Assembly: GCA_009920815.1 (NCBI GenBank)
Contig: RFZH01000049.1
Coordinates: forward strand, 1 to 13,020
Direction: 5' to 3'
Origin: Paracoccaceae bacterium
GTDB taxonomy: Bacteria; Pseudomonadota; Alphaproteobacteria; Rhodobacterales; Rhodobacteraceae
Length of the DNA: 13,020 nucleotides
Part shown: positions 6,577 through 13,020 of the stretch, one piece after another
Numbering within the stretch: position 1 is the stretch's first letter
Layout: each line of letters opens with the position of its first letter
The notes under the pieces: generated by a model
What the model was told of the DNA's origin: nothing
Seen by the model: only the letters and a program-made list of their open reading frames with translations
Database searches by the model: none
Translations under genes and position numbers: made by a program

Positions 6577-8024
6577 TCTGCGGCCTTAACCGCGAACCCC
6601 TTGTTGATCATATCGGACGGTACGACTGGGTATTCCCCTGAAAAACACGCATCACAATATTGAGGACAAGATGAATTGCGACCCTTATCTTCACCGACGG
6701 CGCGGTAAAGGCCATCCAATGAAATGAATTTAAGGCTGTCAACAGCCAAATGATCGCGCATTTCGTCTTCGGTCATCGTTGCCGCAAGCAATTTTTCCCG
6801 CTGAGGTGTGTCGACCCCGTAAAAACACGGCCAAGCTGTTGGGGGACTTGCAATACGGAAATGGACTTCGGCCGCACCTGCGTCCAAAATCATTTCTTTA
6901 ATCTTACGTGATGTTGTGCCTCGAACCACAGAGTCGTCCACCAAAATAATGCGCTTACCTTTGATTAACGCGCGATTTACGTTAAGTTTTAGGCGCACAC
7001 CCATATTACGGATCTGCTCTGTTGGCTCAATAAATGTCCGCCCCATATATTGGTTGCGGATGATGCCCATAGCGAATGGAATGCCTGATTGCTGCGAAAA
7101 ACCAATCGCGGCAGGTGTGCCGCTATCAGGAACGGCGCAGACCAAATCAGCCTCGACTGGGCTTTCTTTTGCAAGCTCTACACCGATTTGCCGGCGCGTT
7201 TCATAAACCGAACGCCCGCTGATAATGCTATCGGGGCGTGAAAAGTAGACGTGTTCAAATATACAAAACCGCCCTGCTTGACGACGGAATGGAAAGTGGC
7301 TGTCGACCCCGTTTTTCGTGATAACAACCATTTCGCCGGGTTCGATTTCACGCACGAATTCCGCGCCGATGATATCCAGCGCGCATGTTTCGGATGACAA
7401 CGCCCAGCCATCGCCGACACGTCCCAACACCAAGGGCCGCACGCCCAAAGGATCGCGTACCCCCATCAATTTGGTCCGTGTCATGGCGACCACGGAAAAC
7501 GCGCCTTCGACACGGCGCAGCGCATCTTCCATTCGTTCGGGAATGTTGCGCCCCAAGGACCGTGCCATCAGATGGATAATACATTCGCTGTCAGACGAAC
7601 TTTGAAAAATAGAGCCGCGCTCAATTAATTCACGACGCAATGCGTCAGCATTGGTTAAGTTGCCATTATGTGCAATGGCCGCGCCGCCCATTGAAAATTC
7701 GCCAAAAAACGGCTGAACGTCGCGGATTGCTGCGCCTTTTGATCCAGCGGTTGAATAGCGCACGTGACCAATTCCAATTGTGCCCGGCAAGGTCTGCATC
7801 ACTGATTGGGATGTGAAGTTATCGCGCACATATCCAAATCGACGCGCTGAATTAAACCCAGCCTCTGGATCATAGGTGACGATACCGCCCGCCTCTTGTC
7901 CGCGATGCTGAAGTGCGTGAAGCCCAAGTGCAACAAAATTTGCAGCGTCTGTGACGCCGACGACCCCAAAAACACCGCACTCTTCGCGCAATTTATCATC
8001 ATCAAAAGGGTGAGCGGGGGGCAT
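6573..8024 (-). CDS. purF: Amidophosphoribosyltransferase (glutamine PRPP amidotransferase)
   Basis: Catalyses the first committed step of purine synthesis: PRPP plus glutamine gives phosphoribosylamine. The 483-residue protein has an N-terminal Ntn glutaminase domain. A 15-residue propeptide precedes the nucleophile Cys16 in EECGVFG, followed by LQHRGQEAGGI, IGHVRYST and HNGNLTN. The C-terminal phosphoribosyltransferase domain contains the PRPP loop ILVDDSVVRGTTS (about 360-372). Cysteines at 254, 400, 457 and 460 fit the Fe-S cluster ligands of the Bacillus-type enzyme, so processing and oxygen sensitivity like that enzyme are expected. The start at 8024 is chosen by homology. No good ribosome site precedes it: an AAGAGAGG run lies about 50 bases upstream, and the frame stays open to a TTG at 8090, so a longer form is possible. 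It is the first gene after a 143-base gap. Confidence 0.95.
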   Translation of the reverse strand: MPPAHPFDDDKLREECGVFGVVGVTDAANFVALGLHALQHRGQEAGGIVTYDPEAGFNSARRFGYVRDNFTSQSVMQTLPGTIGIGHVRYSTAGSKGAAIRDVQPFFGEFSMGGAAIAHNGNLTNADALRRELIERGSIFQSSSDSECIIHLMARSLGRNIPERMEDALRRVEGAFSVVAMTRTKLMGVRDPLGVRPLVLGRVGDGWALSSETCALDIIGAEFVREIEPGEMVVITKNGVDSHFPFRRQAGRFCIFEHVYFSRPDSIISGRSVYETRRQIGVELAKESPVEADLVCAVPDSGTPAAIGFSQQSGIPFAMGIIRNQYMGRTFIEPTEQIRNMGVRLKLNVNRALIKGKRIILVDDSVVRGTTSRKIKEMILDAGAAEVHFRIASPPTAWPCFYGVDTPQREKLLAATMTEDEMRDHLAVDSLKFISLDGLYRAVGEDKGRNSSCPQYCDACFSGEYPVVPSDMINKGFAVKAAE

Positions 8025-8167
8025 AATTTTGCTAGACAAGTCACGCAGCTCCGAATCCGTCGTTTCGCTTTGACCTCTCTTTAATAGCAAAAAAAGCAGG
8101 TGTCACGAAACTATCACCCTTTTAGGACGGAATGCTGCGATTTATCCGAAATTTCCGCGTAGGCAGA
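8025..8167 (-). other. Gap between cvpA and purF, possible purF promoter region
   Basis: This is the longest non-coding stretch among the - strand genes. On the - strand it contains CGTGACACC, a run of seven T and GCTATTAAAGAGAGG. These loosely suggest -35 and -10 elements, but their spacing is only about 14 bases, so no promoter is called. No intrinsic terminator hairpin for cvpA and no purine riboswitch fold was recognised. Confidence 0.35.
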
Positions 8168-8725
8168 TTACTGTGGTTCGCAGACTGACACCAACTGTTC
8201 GTATTGTAATGTGACCCAACCAAGTGCACGTTCAGGATTGCGTTCTTCGATCGAGGTCGCCATATCACCGAAGACTTGGGCAGACCGACTTTTGTCGATC
8301 ATTGGAAAGCTTTCCGCGCTGAGCACAGTGTTATAGGCAAAAAATCCGATCGCAATCAGCGCGATGCCACGAATAACGCCAAAGATAAAACCCAAAGATT
8401 GATCTAGCTTTCCAAGCATGGATTTGTTGATCAACGACGATAATAAGGGCGTGAAAAAAGACATGATCAATAGCGCAATGGCAAACACGGCTGCAAACGA
8501 AGCGATGATGGACAGTTCACAGCTGTCTGCCAATATGGAACCGACAACTGGGATCTCTTTGACCAAGGGCATGACTTGAGGGGCAAACACGAATGCAGCG
8601 ATTGCGGCAACAATCCAACCAACGATTGCCATAACTTCGCGGACCAATCCGCGCGCATAAGCCAGCAAAGACGAAATTACCACAGTCGCCAAAACGATGC
8701 CGTCTACTATGTTGAAACCTTCCAT
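8168..8725 (-). CDS. cvpA: CvpA family membrane protein
   Basis: A 185-residue inner-membrane protein of the CvpA (colicin V production) family, often found beside purF and needed for colicin V export in E. coli; its direct function is unresolved, with envelope homeostasis proposed. Four hydrophobic segments are visible at about residues 7-22, 31-48, 72-92 and 111-132. Family phrases include the RGLVREV turn after TM1 and LGFIFGVIRG at TM4. A polar tail of about 45 residues follows. The ATG at 8725 has an AAGGAA site five bases upstream. It starts 18 bases after the radA stop, so it is probably co-transcribed with radA. The purF neighbour downstream is the usual partner. Confidence 0.92.
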   Translation of the reverse strand: MEGFNIVDGIVLATVVISSLLAYARGLVREVMAIVGWIVAAIAAFVFAPQVMPLVKEIPVVGSILADSCELSIIASFAAVFAIALLIMSFFTPLLSSLINKSMLGKLDQSLGFIFGVIRGIALIAIGFFAYNTVLSAESFPMIDKSRSAQVFGDMATSIEERNPERALGWVTLQYEQLVSVCEPQ

Positions 8726-8743
8726 CGAAATTCCTTTTCTGGG

Positions 8744-10108
8744 CTAGCCTGCGCCAAATACGTCCCCAACAAATGATGTTAAATCCGTCATCTGTTGCGT
8801 TTTAATGCCTTTAACCGATACTGTCTTACCACCCGCAGGACCGATTGCAGTTGTAAAACCAAGTTTTTGCGCTTCTTTCAACCTATTTTCTGCTTGTCCG
8901 ACGGGTCTTAGCGCGCCCGAAAGGCTAATTTCACCAAAAATCACAGTATCTGCAGGTACGGTCACGTCCTCACGCGCGGATAAAAGGGCGGCAGCAACCG
9001 CTAAGTCGGCCGCTGGTTCATTGACTTTGATCCCGCCAGCCACGTTTAGATAGACATCTAAGCCTGTGAATGGAATCCCGCAGCGTGCCTCTAACACCGC
9101 CATGATCATTGCCAAACGTCCGCTGTCCCATCCCACGACTGTTCGGCGCGGTTGGCTATGGGGTGAGGGCGCGATAAGCGCTTGGAATTCGACCAATACA
9201 GGTCGCGTCCCTTCAATGCCGGCGAAAACAACTGAACCGGGGCTGGGGGTGCCGCGATCGGACAGAAACAGCGCGGATGGGTTTGTGACCTCGGCCAGAC
9301 CTGCGCCGGACATTTCAAAAACACCAATTTCATCCGCTGCGCCAAACCGGTTTTTCACGGCGCGCAAAATACGGAATTGATGACCACGCTCCCCTTCGAA
9401 ATACAGCACCGTATCAACCATGTGTTCCACAACGCGGGGACCCGCTATTTGGCCGTCCTTGGTGACATGACCCACCAAGATCACTGATACATCGTTGCGT
9501 TTGGCAAATGTCGTCAGCTCATGCGCCGCAGCGCGAACTTGCGACACACTGCCGGGCGCACTTTCGACAGTATCCGCCCACATCGTTTGAATTGAATCGA
9601 TGATCACCAATTTTGGTTTTTCGATTTCCAAAGTGGTCAATATATCGCGAAGGTTCGTTTCGGCCCCAAGCTGAACGGGCGCATGCGTTAGCCCCAGTCG
9701 TTGTGCGCGCATGCGTACCTGTGCGCTGGCCTCTTCGCCCGAAATGTAAATCGTCTTTAGCCCATTTTCGGCAAATTTGGCCGCCGCTTGCAGCAAGAGC
9801 GTGGATTTTCCGATGCCTGGATCACCGCCAACCAAAATTGCCGATGCTGGAACCAATCCACCGCCCAGCACTCGGTCAAGCTCTTCTATGCCAGACAGCG
9901 TACGTGGAAGCGGCGCTTCATCTGTTTGCAGATCTGTAAGCGGCGTTGGTTTGCCGCGCATTCCCCCGATGGATCCTTTTTTTGGTCCCTCGGATATGCC
10001 TTTATCTTCGCTAATCGTGTTCCATTCACCGCATGCATCGCAACGTCCCGACCATTTCGTCGTGACGTTCCCACAGCTGTTACAAGAAAAAGATGCGTTT
10101 TTTGCCAT
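8744..10108 (-). CDS. radA: DNA repair protein RadA (Sms)
   Basis: A 454-residue RecA-related ATPase that helps process recombination intermediates and promotes branch migration. An N-terminal four-cysteine zinc finger has Cys9, Cys12, Cys23 and Cys26. The Walker A loop GGDPGIGKS is at residues 94-102, Walker B LVIIDS ends near Asp171, and the RadA-specific KNRFG motif is at 252-256. The C-terminal third is a Lon-protease-like domain with FTGLDVYLNVAGGIKVNEPAADLAVAAALLS. That domain is expected to be structural in RadA. Length and all motifs are normal. It lies 42 bases after the pqiA-like gene and 18 bases before cvpA. The RadA-CvpA-PurF neighbourhood is familiar in Rhodobacterales. Confidence 0.96.
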   Translation of the reverse strand: MAKNASFSCNSCGNVTTKWSGRCDACGEWNTISEDKGISEGPKKGSIGGMRGKPTPLTDLQTDEAPLPRTLSGIEELDRVLGGGLVPASAILVGGDPGIGKSTLLLQAAAKFAENGLKTIYISGEEASAQVRMRAQRLGLTHAPVQLGAETNLRDILTTLEIEKPKLVIIDSIQTMWADTVESAPGSVSQVRAAAHELTTFAKRNDVSVILVGHVTKDGQIAGPRVVEHMVDTVLYFEGERGHQFRILRAVKNRFGAADEIGVFEMSGAGLAEVTNPSALFLSDRGTPSPGSVVFAGIEGTRPVLVEFQALIAPSPHSQPRRTVVGWDSGRLAMIMAVLEARCGIPFTGLDVYLNVAGGIKVNEPAADLAVAAALLSAREDVTVPADTVIFGEISLSGALRPVGQAENRLKEAQKLGFTTAIGPAGGKTVSVKGIKTQQMTDLTSFVGDVFGAG

Positions 10109-10150
10109 GCGCCATACCTGCCAAACTAAGCTGATATACTCAAGTGAAAA

Positions 10151-10594
10151 TTAAGGGGAAGTTCGTGCATTCTGCAGCGTCACGATCAGTGAACTGATGA
10201 CGCAAGCGCTAAATAGGTAGATACCCCATTCTGTTGTAACGCGCCCAATGCCAATTCCCTTTACGATGGCGACGTAGAGGGCGATCAAAAATACATCTGC
10301 CATTGCAAACCGTGCCAGCAGCAGCGCGGCCCATTTTGGCAAAATAGGGCGTGACCAAAAGTCGATTGCGACTTGTGACACGACTTTTATAAAAGGCGCG
10401 GCGATTGCAAAACTGATCACCATGAGCGCCAGAAATGGATCAGTGTCCCAGATTGACGCGATACCAGACAGAATGGAAATTTTTTCCAACCCGAACAAAG
10501 GTAACAGGCCCGCACTGATCAGCGGAGCCCCCCATGCAACAGGGTATAAGAAAACCAAGGTAAGGTTTAGATATGTGAATATGCGATCATCCAT
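10151..10594 (-). CDS. pqiA: Single-domain PqiA-like (paraquat-inducible protein A) membrane protein
   Basis: A 147-residue protein with four predicted membrane helices (about residues 6-26, 53-77, 86-110 and 122-141). The pattern NLTLVFLYPVAWGAPLISAG followed by ISILSGIASIWDTDPFLALMVISFAIAAPFIK matches one PqiA domain: a helix, a short loop with a glycine, then a second helix ending in P-x-x-K. ARFAMADVFLIALYVAIVKG is also a family phrase. E. coli PqiA has two such domains and works with the MCE protein PqiB in envelope lipid transport. This copy has only one and lacks the N-terminal cysteine motifs. The start at 10594 overlaps the preceding gene by 28 bases; the ribosome site is weak. Position after mlaE and mlaF suggests a role with that transporter (inference). 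Confidence 0.8.
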   Translation of the reverse strand: MDDRIFTYLNLTLVFLYPVAWGAPLISAGLLPLFGLEKISILSGIASIWDTDPFLALMVISFAIAAPFIKVVSQVAIDFWSRPILPKWAALLLARFAMADVFLIALYVAIVKGIGIGRVTTEWGIYLFSACVISSLIVTLQNARTSP

Positions 10595-10962
10595 GATCCA
10601 AAGAGTACTATAAATAAAATGCCATTTGAAATGCTTAGTGCCTTTGTCCAGCGACGTGCATAGGCGGTTGCAGGTAACAAGGTCGCAAAGCAAAGACCAA
10701 TCCATGCCATCCCTTCAAATGGGTTAAGCATGGGGGCGAACAATCTTGCAAAAGGTGATAGCCACGAAAGATGCGGCGCTAGTGTCAACGACAAGACCCC
10801 CACCAGCGCAGCTATTAAACCCAAAACGGCAAAGCGTCGCGCAGGGCCAGTCGTGTACCAGACAGTTATGCCTGCGATAGCCGATTGAACAAGGTAATAT
10901 ACATTTAATTTAAGGAATAAATAAATCATCACCTCGGTTGAGGGGCGAAGGAATTCCATCAT
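10567..10962 (-). CDS. Unknown four-helix membrane protein between mlaF and pqiA-like gene
   Basis: A 131-residue hydrophobic protein that I do not recognise. About four membrane segments are visible, at residues 11-36, 44-62, 83-100 and 108-127. A basic turn GPARRFAV follows the first, and another, YARRWTKALS, precedes the last; both are expected on the cytoplasmic side. There is no signal peptide beyond the first helix and no clear motif. Its ATG overlaps the mlaF TGA (ATGA) and is followed at once by a second in-frame ATG. The downstream end overlaps the pqiA-like gene by 28 bases. Tight coupling to a lipid ABC transporter suggests an accessory membrane subunit, which is inference only. 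It does not look like the missing half of the PqiA-like protein. Confidence 0.75.
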   Translation of the reverse strand: MMEFLRPSTEVMIYLFLKLNVYYLVQSAIAGITVWYTTGPARRFAVLGLIAALVGVLSLTLAPHLSWLSPFARLFAPMLNPFEGMAWIGLCFATLLPATAYARRWTKALSISNGILFIVLFGSWMIAYSHI

Positions 10963-11705
10963 CGCACGGCCTCAATCGGGCCAGTCGCCCGACCGTGGAT
11001 AAATTGATCCAAATAAGGATCCCCCGACGTATCCATGTCGGCCACTGGACCGGTCCACTTTATGACCCCCTCATGCAACATGGCGACGTCGTCTGCGATT
11101 GCACGAACCGATGTCATATCGTGGGTAATGGTCATTGCCGTTGCACCCATTTCTACAACAATCTCACGGATTAAGTCGTTAATGACACCCGACATAATCG
11201 GATCCAGTCCCGTTGTTGGTTCATCGAAAAAGATTATTTCAGGCTCTGCGGCAATTGCGCGGGCAAGGCCTACGCGCTTTTGCATACCACCCGACAATTC
11301 GCCTGGAAATTTGTCGGCCACATCTGGTTTTAAACCAACACGGCGCAGCTTTTCTATAGCGATGTCGCGTGCCTCGGATTTGGGGCGTTTCAGGGATCCG
11401 CGTAACAGTCGAAACGCAACGTTTTGCCAAACGGGCATGCTGTCAAACAAGGCACCACCTTGAAACAACATTCCAAACCGCGCCAAAAATGCTTCGCGTT
11501 CTGCTGTGCGGACATCTTGACCGTCTACCGTTATTTTGCCGCTATCTGGCCTAATCAGGCCTAACACGCATTTCAATGCCACCGATTTGCCCGTCCCAGA
11601 TCCGCCAATAATTACAAGTGACTTACCACGTGGGATAGACAGATTGACACCGCGTAATACAGCATTTGATCCGAAAGATTTATGGACGTTTTCGAGTGTA
11701 ATCAT
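10959..11705 (-). CDS. mlaF: MlaF-type ABC transporter ATP-binding protein
   Basis: A 248-residue ATPase of the MlaF/MKL family that powers phospholipid movement between the membranes. The Walker A loop is GGSGTGKS (residues 34-41). The Q-loop lies in MLFQGGALFDSMPVWQNVAF, the characteristic MlaF stretch. The signature motif LSGGM is at 137-141, Walker B IIFFDEP at 157-163, the D-loop GLDP follows, and the switch His195 is in ITHDM. Length is typical. The ATG at 11705 overlaps the mlaE stop (ATGA); an upstream extension to 11834 lies wholly in mlaE and lacks homology. The partner permease is the gene before it. No MCE-domain protein (MlaD) is encoded in this window. Confidence 0.93.
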   Translation of the reverse strand: MITLENVHKSFGSNAVLRGVNLSIPRGKSLVIIGGSGTGKSVALKCVLGLIRPDSGKITVDGQDVRTAEREAFLARFGMLFQGGALFDSMPVWQNVAFRLLRGSLKRPKSEARDIAIEKLRRVGLKPDVADKFPGELSGGMQKRVGLARAIAAEPEIIFFDEPTTGLDPIMSGVINDLIREIVVEMGATAMTITHDMTSVRAIADDVAMLHEGVIKWTGPVADMDTSGDPYLDQFIHGRATGPIEAVR

Positions 11706-12478
11706 GCTGAAAAAAACACTTCTGTAAGAATGTAATTTGCGGCAAGGATCAGGACCGAGGATGAAACGACCGCCGATTTTGTGGCCCGTCCAACACCTTG
11801 TGCGCCGCGACCTGAATTCATGCCTGCATAACATCCCATCGTCGCAACGATAAACCCAAACGCCGCCCCTTTGACCAAGCCGCTAAGGACGTCGCCCGCT
11901 TCTAAAAAGTTTACAGTATTGATCAAATAGGCTGCCGCATTGAAATCAAGCCGGTTGACACCCACAAGATATCCACCGAGTATTCCAATTGCATCACCGA
12001 CTGCAACCAAGCACGGAACCGCAAGCGTTGCGGCTAAAACGCGGGGCAGGGTGAGGTATTTCATCGGATTGGTGGACAATGTGACCAAAGCGTCAATTTG
12101 TTCGGTGACTTTCATTGTGCCAATTTCGGCCGCAATTGAACTGGCGACACGCGCTGCAACCATTAAGCCACCTAAAACAGGACCAAGTTCGCGGACCATC
12201 CCGATAGCAACAATAGATGGCACAACTGCTTCGGCGTTAAACCGTGCTCCGCCCGCATAAATTTGAAGCGCCAACGCACTGCCTGTAAAAAATGCCGTTA
12301 AGCCCACGACAGGCAAAGACAGCCAACCAATTTGAACAAGTTGCGTTGTAAATTCACGAATGTAAAACGGTGGGGCCACTAAATGGCGCAGCGTTTGGCC
12401 AATGAATATGGACACCCGCCCGATGCTTGCGATCAGGGCAAGAACAGTTTGTCCAATTGTCGCGAACACTTTTGTCAC
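11702..12478 (-). CDS. mlaE: MlaE-type ABC transporter permease
   Basis: A 258-residue inner-membrane permease of the MlaE family (DUF140), the membrane partner of MlaF in phospholipid transport. The N-terminal interface helix is followed by about five membrane helices. Family phrases include FFTGSALALQIY, GMVRELGPVLGGLMVAARVAS, and AAEIGTMKVTEQIDALVTL with the coupling segment NPMKYLTLPRVLA. LVKGAAFGFIVATMGCYAG and the closing SSSVLILAANYILTEVFF complete the fold. It starts with GTG at 12478, overlapping the alr stop by four bases (GTGA), and its stop overlaps mlaF. This ties its translation to alr. Substrate direction cannot be judged from the sequence. Confidence 0.93.
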   Translation of the reverse strand: MTKVFATIGQTVLALIASIGRVSIFIGQTLRHLVAPPFYIREFTTQLVQIGWLSLPVVGLTAFFTGSALALQIYAGGARFNAEAVVPSIVAIGMVRELGPVLGGLMVAARVASSIAAEIGTMKVTEQIDALVTLSTNPMKYLTLPRVLAATLAVPCLVAVGDAIGILGGYLVGVNRLDFNAAAYLINTVNFLEAGDVLSGLVKGAAFGFIVATMGCYAGMNSGRGAQGVGRATKSAVVSSSVLILAANYILTEVFFSA

Positions 12479-13020
12479 GATAGATCACCAATGTATTTCC
12501 GGCGGTAACGGCCGCCAAGAGATGTTAAAACCTCATAACCAATCGTCCCGGCATTGTCGGCCAAGATGTCAACTGTTTGATGGGTGTTGAGCAATTCCAA
12601 TTGACGCGGAGTGTCTGACAGCAAGGTCACATCGACACCGATTAAATCCATTGAGATACGCCCAACGATTGGGCAGCCGACGTCTTTGTAGAACAAACGC
12701 GTATTTGGCCCCATAGCACGGATAATTCCATCGGCATAACCCGCCGACACAGTTGCAATTCGGCGCGGGGTTGGTGCGGTCCATGTGTTTGAATAGCCGA
12801 CGGTTTCGCCCGTATCAACTTCGCGGATTTGTATGACGGGTAGGGTAATGTTCACAACAGGCTTTGCCTTTTGATAAGGCATGCCACCATAAAGACCAAC
12901 GCCGGGTCGGGTTAGGTCAAAATGGTATTTTTCACCCAATAAAATTCCGCCGGTTGCAGATAAAGAGCGGGGCAGATCAAGCCCATCAGTTAGATCGCGA
13001 AACACACCCAATTGCCGTTC
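12475..13020 (-). CDS. alr: Alanine racemase, C-terminal part (runs off the window)
   Basis: The last 181 codons or so of a PLP-dependent enzyme that makes D-alanine for peptidoglycan. The frame continues past the right edge, so the N-terminal barrel with the PLP-binding lysine is not seen. The visible part includes LTRPGVGLYGG near the end of the barrel. The C-terminal beta domain contains VGYSNTWTAPTPRRIATVSAGYADG with the catalytic Tyr region AGYADG. GCPIVGRISMDLIGVDVT and the closing GYEVLTSLGGRYRRKYIG complete the family pattern. The stop overlaps the mlaE GTG start. It appears intact as far as it can be read. Confidence 0.95.
   Translation of the reverse strand, partial: ERQLGVFRDLTDGLDLPRSLSATGGILLGEKYHFDLTRPGVGLYGGMPYQKAKPVVNITLPVIQIREVDTGETVGYSNTWTAPTPRRIATVSAGYADGIIRAMGPNTRLFYKDVGCPIVGRISMDLIGVDVTLLSDTPRQLELLNTHQTVDILADNAGTIGYEVLTSLGGRYRRKYIGDLS

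Noticed and set aside
10151..10962. The 131- and 147-residue proteins as one two-domain PqiA broken by a frameshift
   Set aside because: The first protein does not show the PqiA domain pattern and has a complete four-helix layout; both have plausible own starts.
11706..11834. Upstream extension of mlaF by 43 residues
   Set aside because: It lies wholly inside mlaE, has no homology, and the ATG at 11705 fits the family start and an ATGA junction.
1..13020. Mobile element, phage, CRISPR, toxin-antitoxin or defence system
   Set aside because: No characteristic proteins, repeats or tRNA attachment sites were seen; the genes are ordinary chromosomal housekeeping genes.

Overview
This window looks like core chromosome from a marine alphaproteobacterium of the order Rhodobacterales (Roseobacter group). 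The evidence is protein-level resemblance throughout (TatA/TatB/TatC, the DUF815 ATPase, SurE, Pcm, PurF, RadA) and a familiar gene order, alr - mlaE - mlaF - pqiA-like - radA - cvpA - purF. Base composition is modest in GC for that group. I cannot name a genus. No transposase, integrase, phage gene, CRISPR array, tRNA or rRNA is visible.

Layout: positions 1-188 are non-coding leader. On the + strand, 189-2498 carries tatA, tatB, tatC and a DUF815 AAA+-like ATPase in a tight, overlapping operon. A bidirectional hairpin terminator at about 2522-2548 separates it from everything else, which lies on the - strand and is transcribed toward it. Reading in that transcription direction from the right edge: alr (cut by the window edge), mlaE, mlaF, an unknown four-helix membrane protein, a PqiA-type membrane protein, radA, cvpA, a 143-base gap, purF, a DUF2199 protein, a short-chain dehydrogenase, surE, pcm and an NlpD-like LysM/LytM lipoprotein.

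Functional themes: the + strand operon builds the twin-arginine protein export machine. The right-hand block joins cell-envelope functions (D-alanine supply, ABC-driven lipid transport, PqiA-like protein) to DNA repair (RadA), CvpA and purine synthesis (PurF). The left-hand - strand block is a stationary-phase and repair set (SurE nucleotidase, isoaspartyl repair methyltransferase) ending in a probable activator of cell-wall amidases. Many junctions are 1-4 base stop/start overlaps, which suggests translational coupling.

The most striking observation is in tatC. The reading frame is open and both ends are normal, but about 25 residues are missing where TM2, the first cytoplasmic loop and TM3 should connect. 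That segment carries the Phe and Glu that recognise the twin-arginine signal in E. coli TatC. It is either a remarkable TatC variant, a broken gene, or a sequence or assembly error. Other points worth a look are the catalytically degenerate LytM domain, an SDR without its catalytic serine, DUF815 coupled directly to tatC, and an Mla-type ABC core with two small membrane proteins but no MCE-domain protein next to it. I did not find a convincing wholly new multi-gene system.
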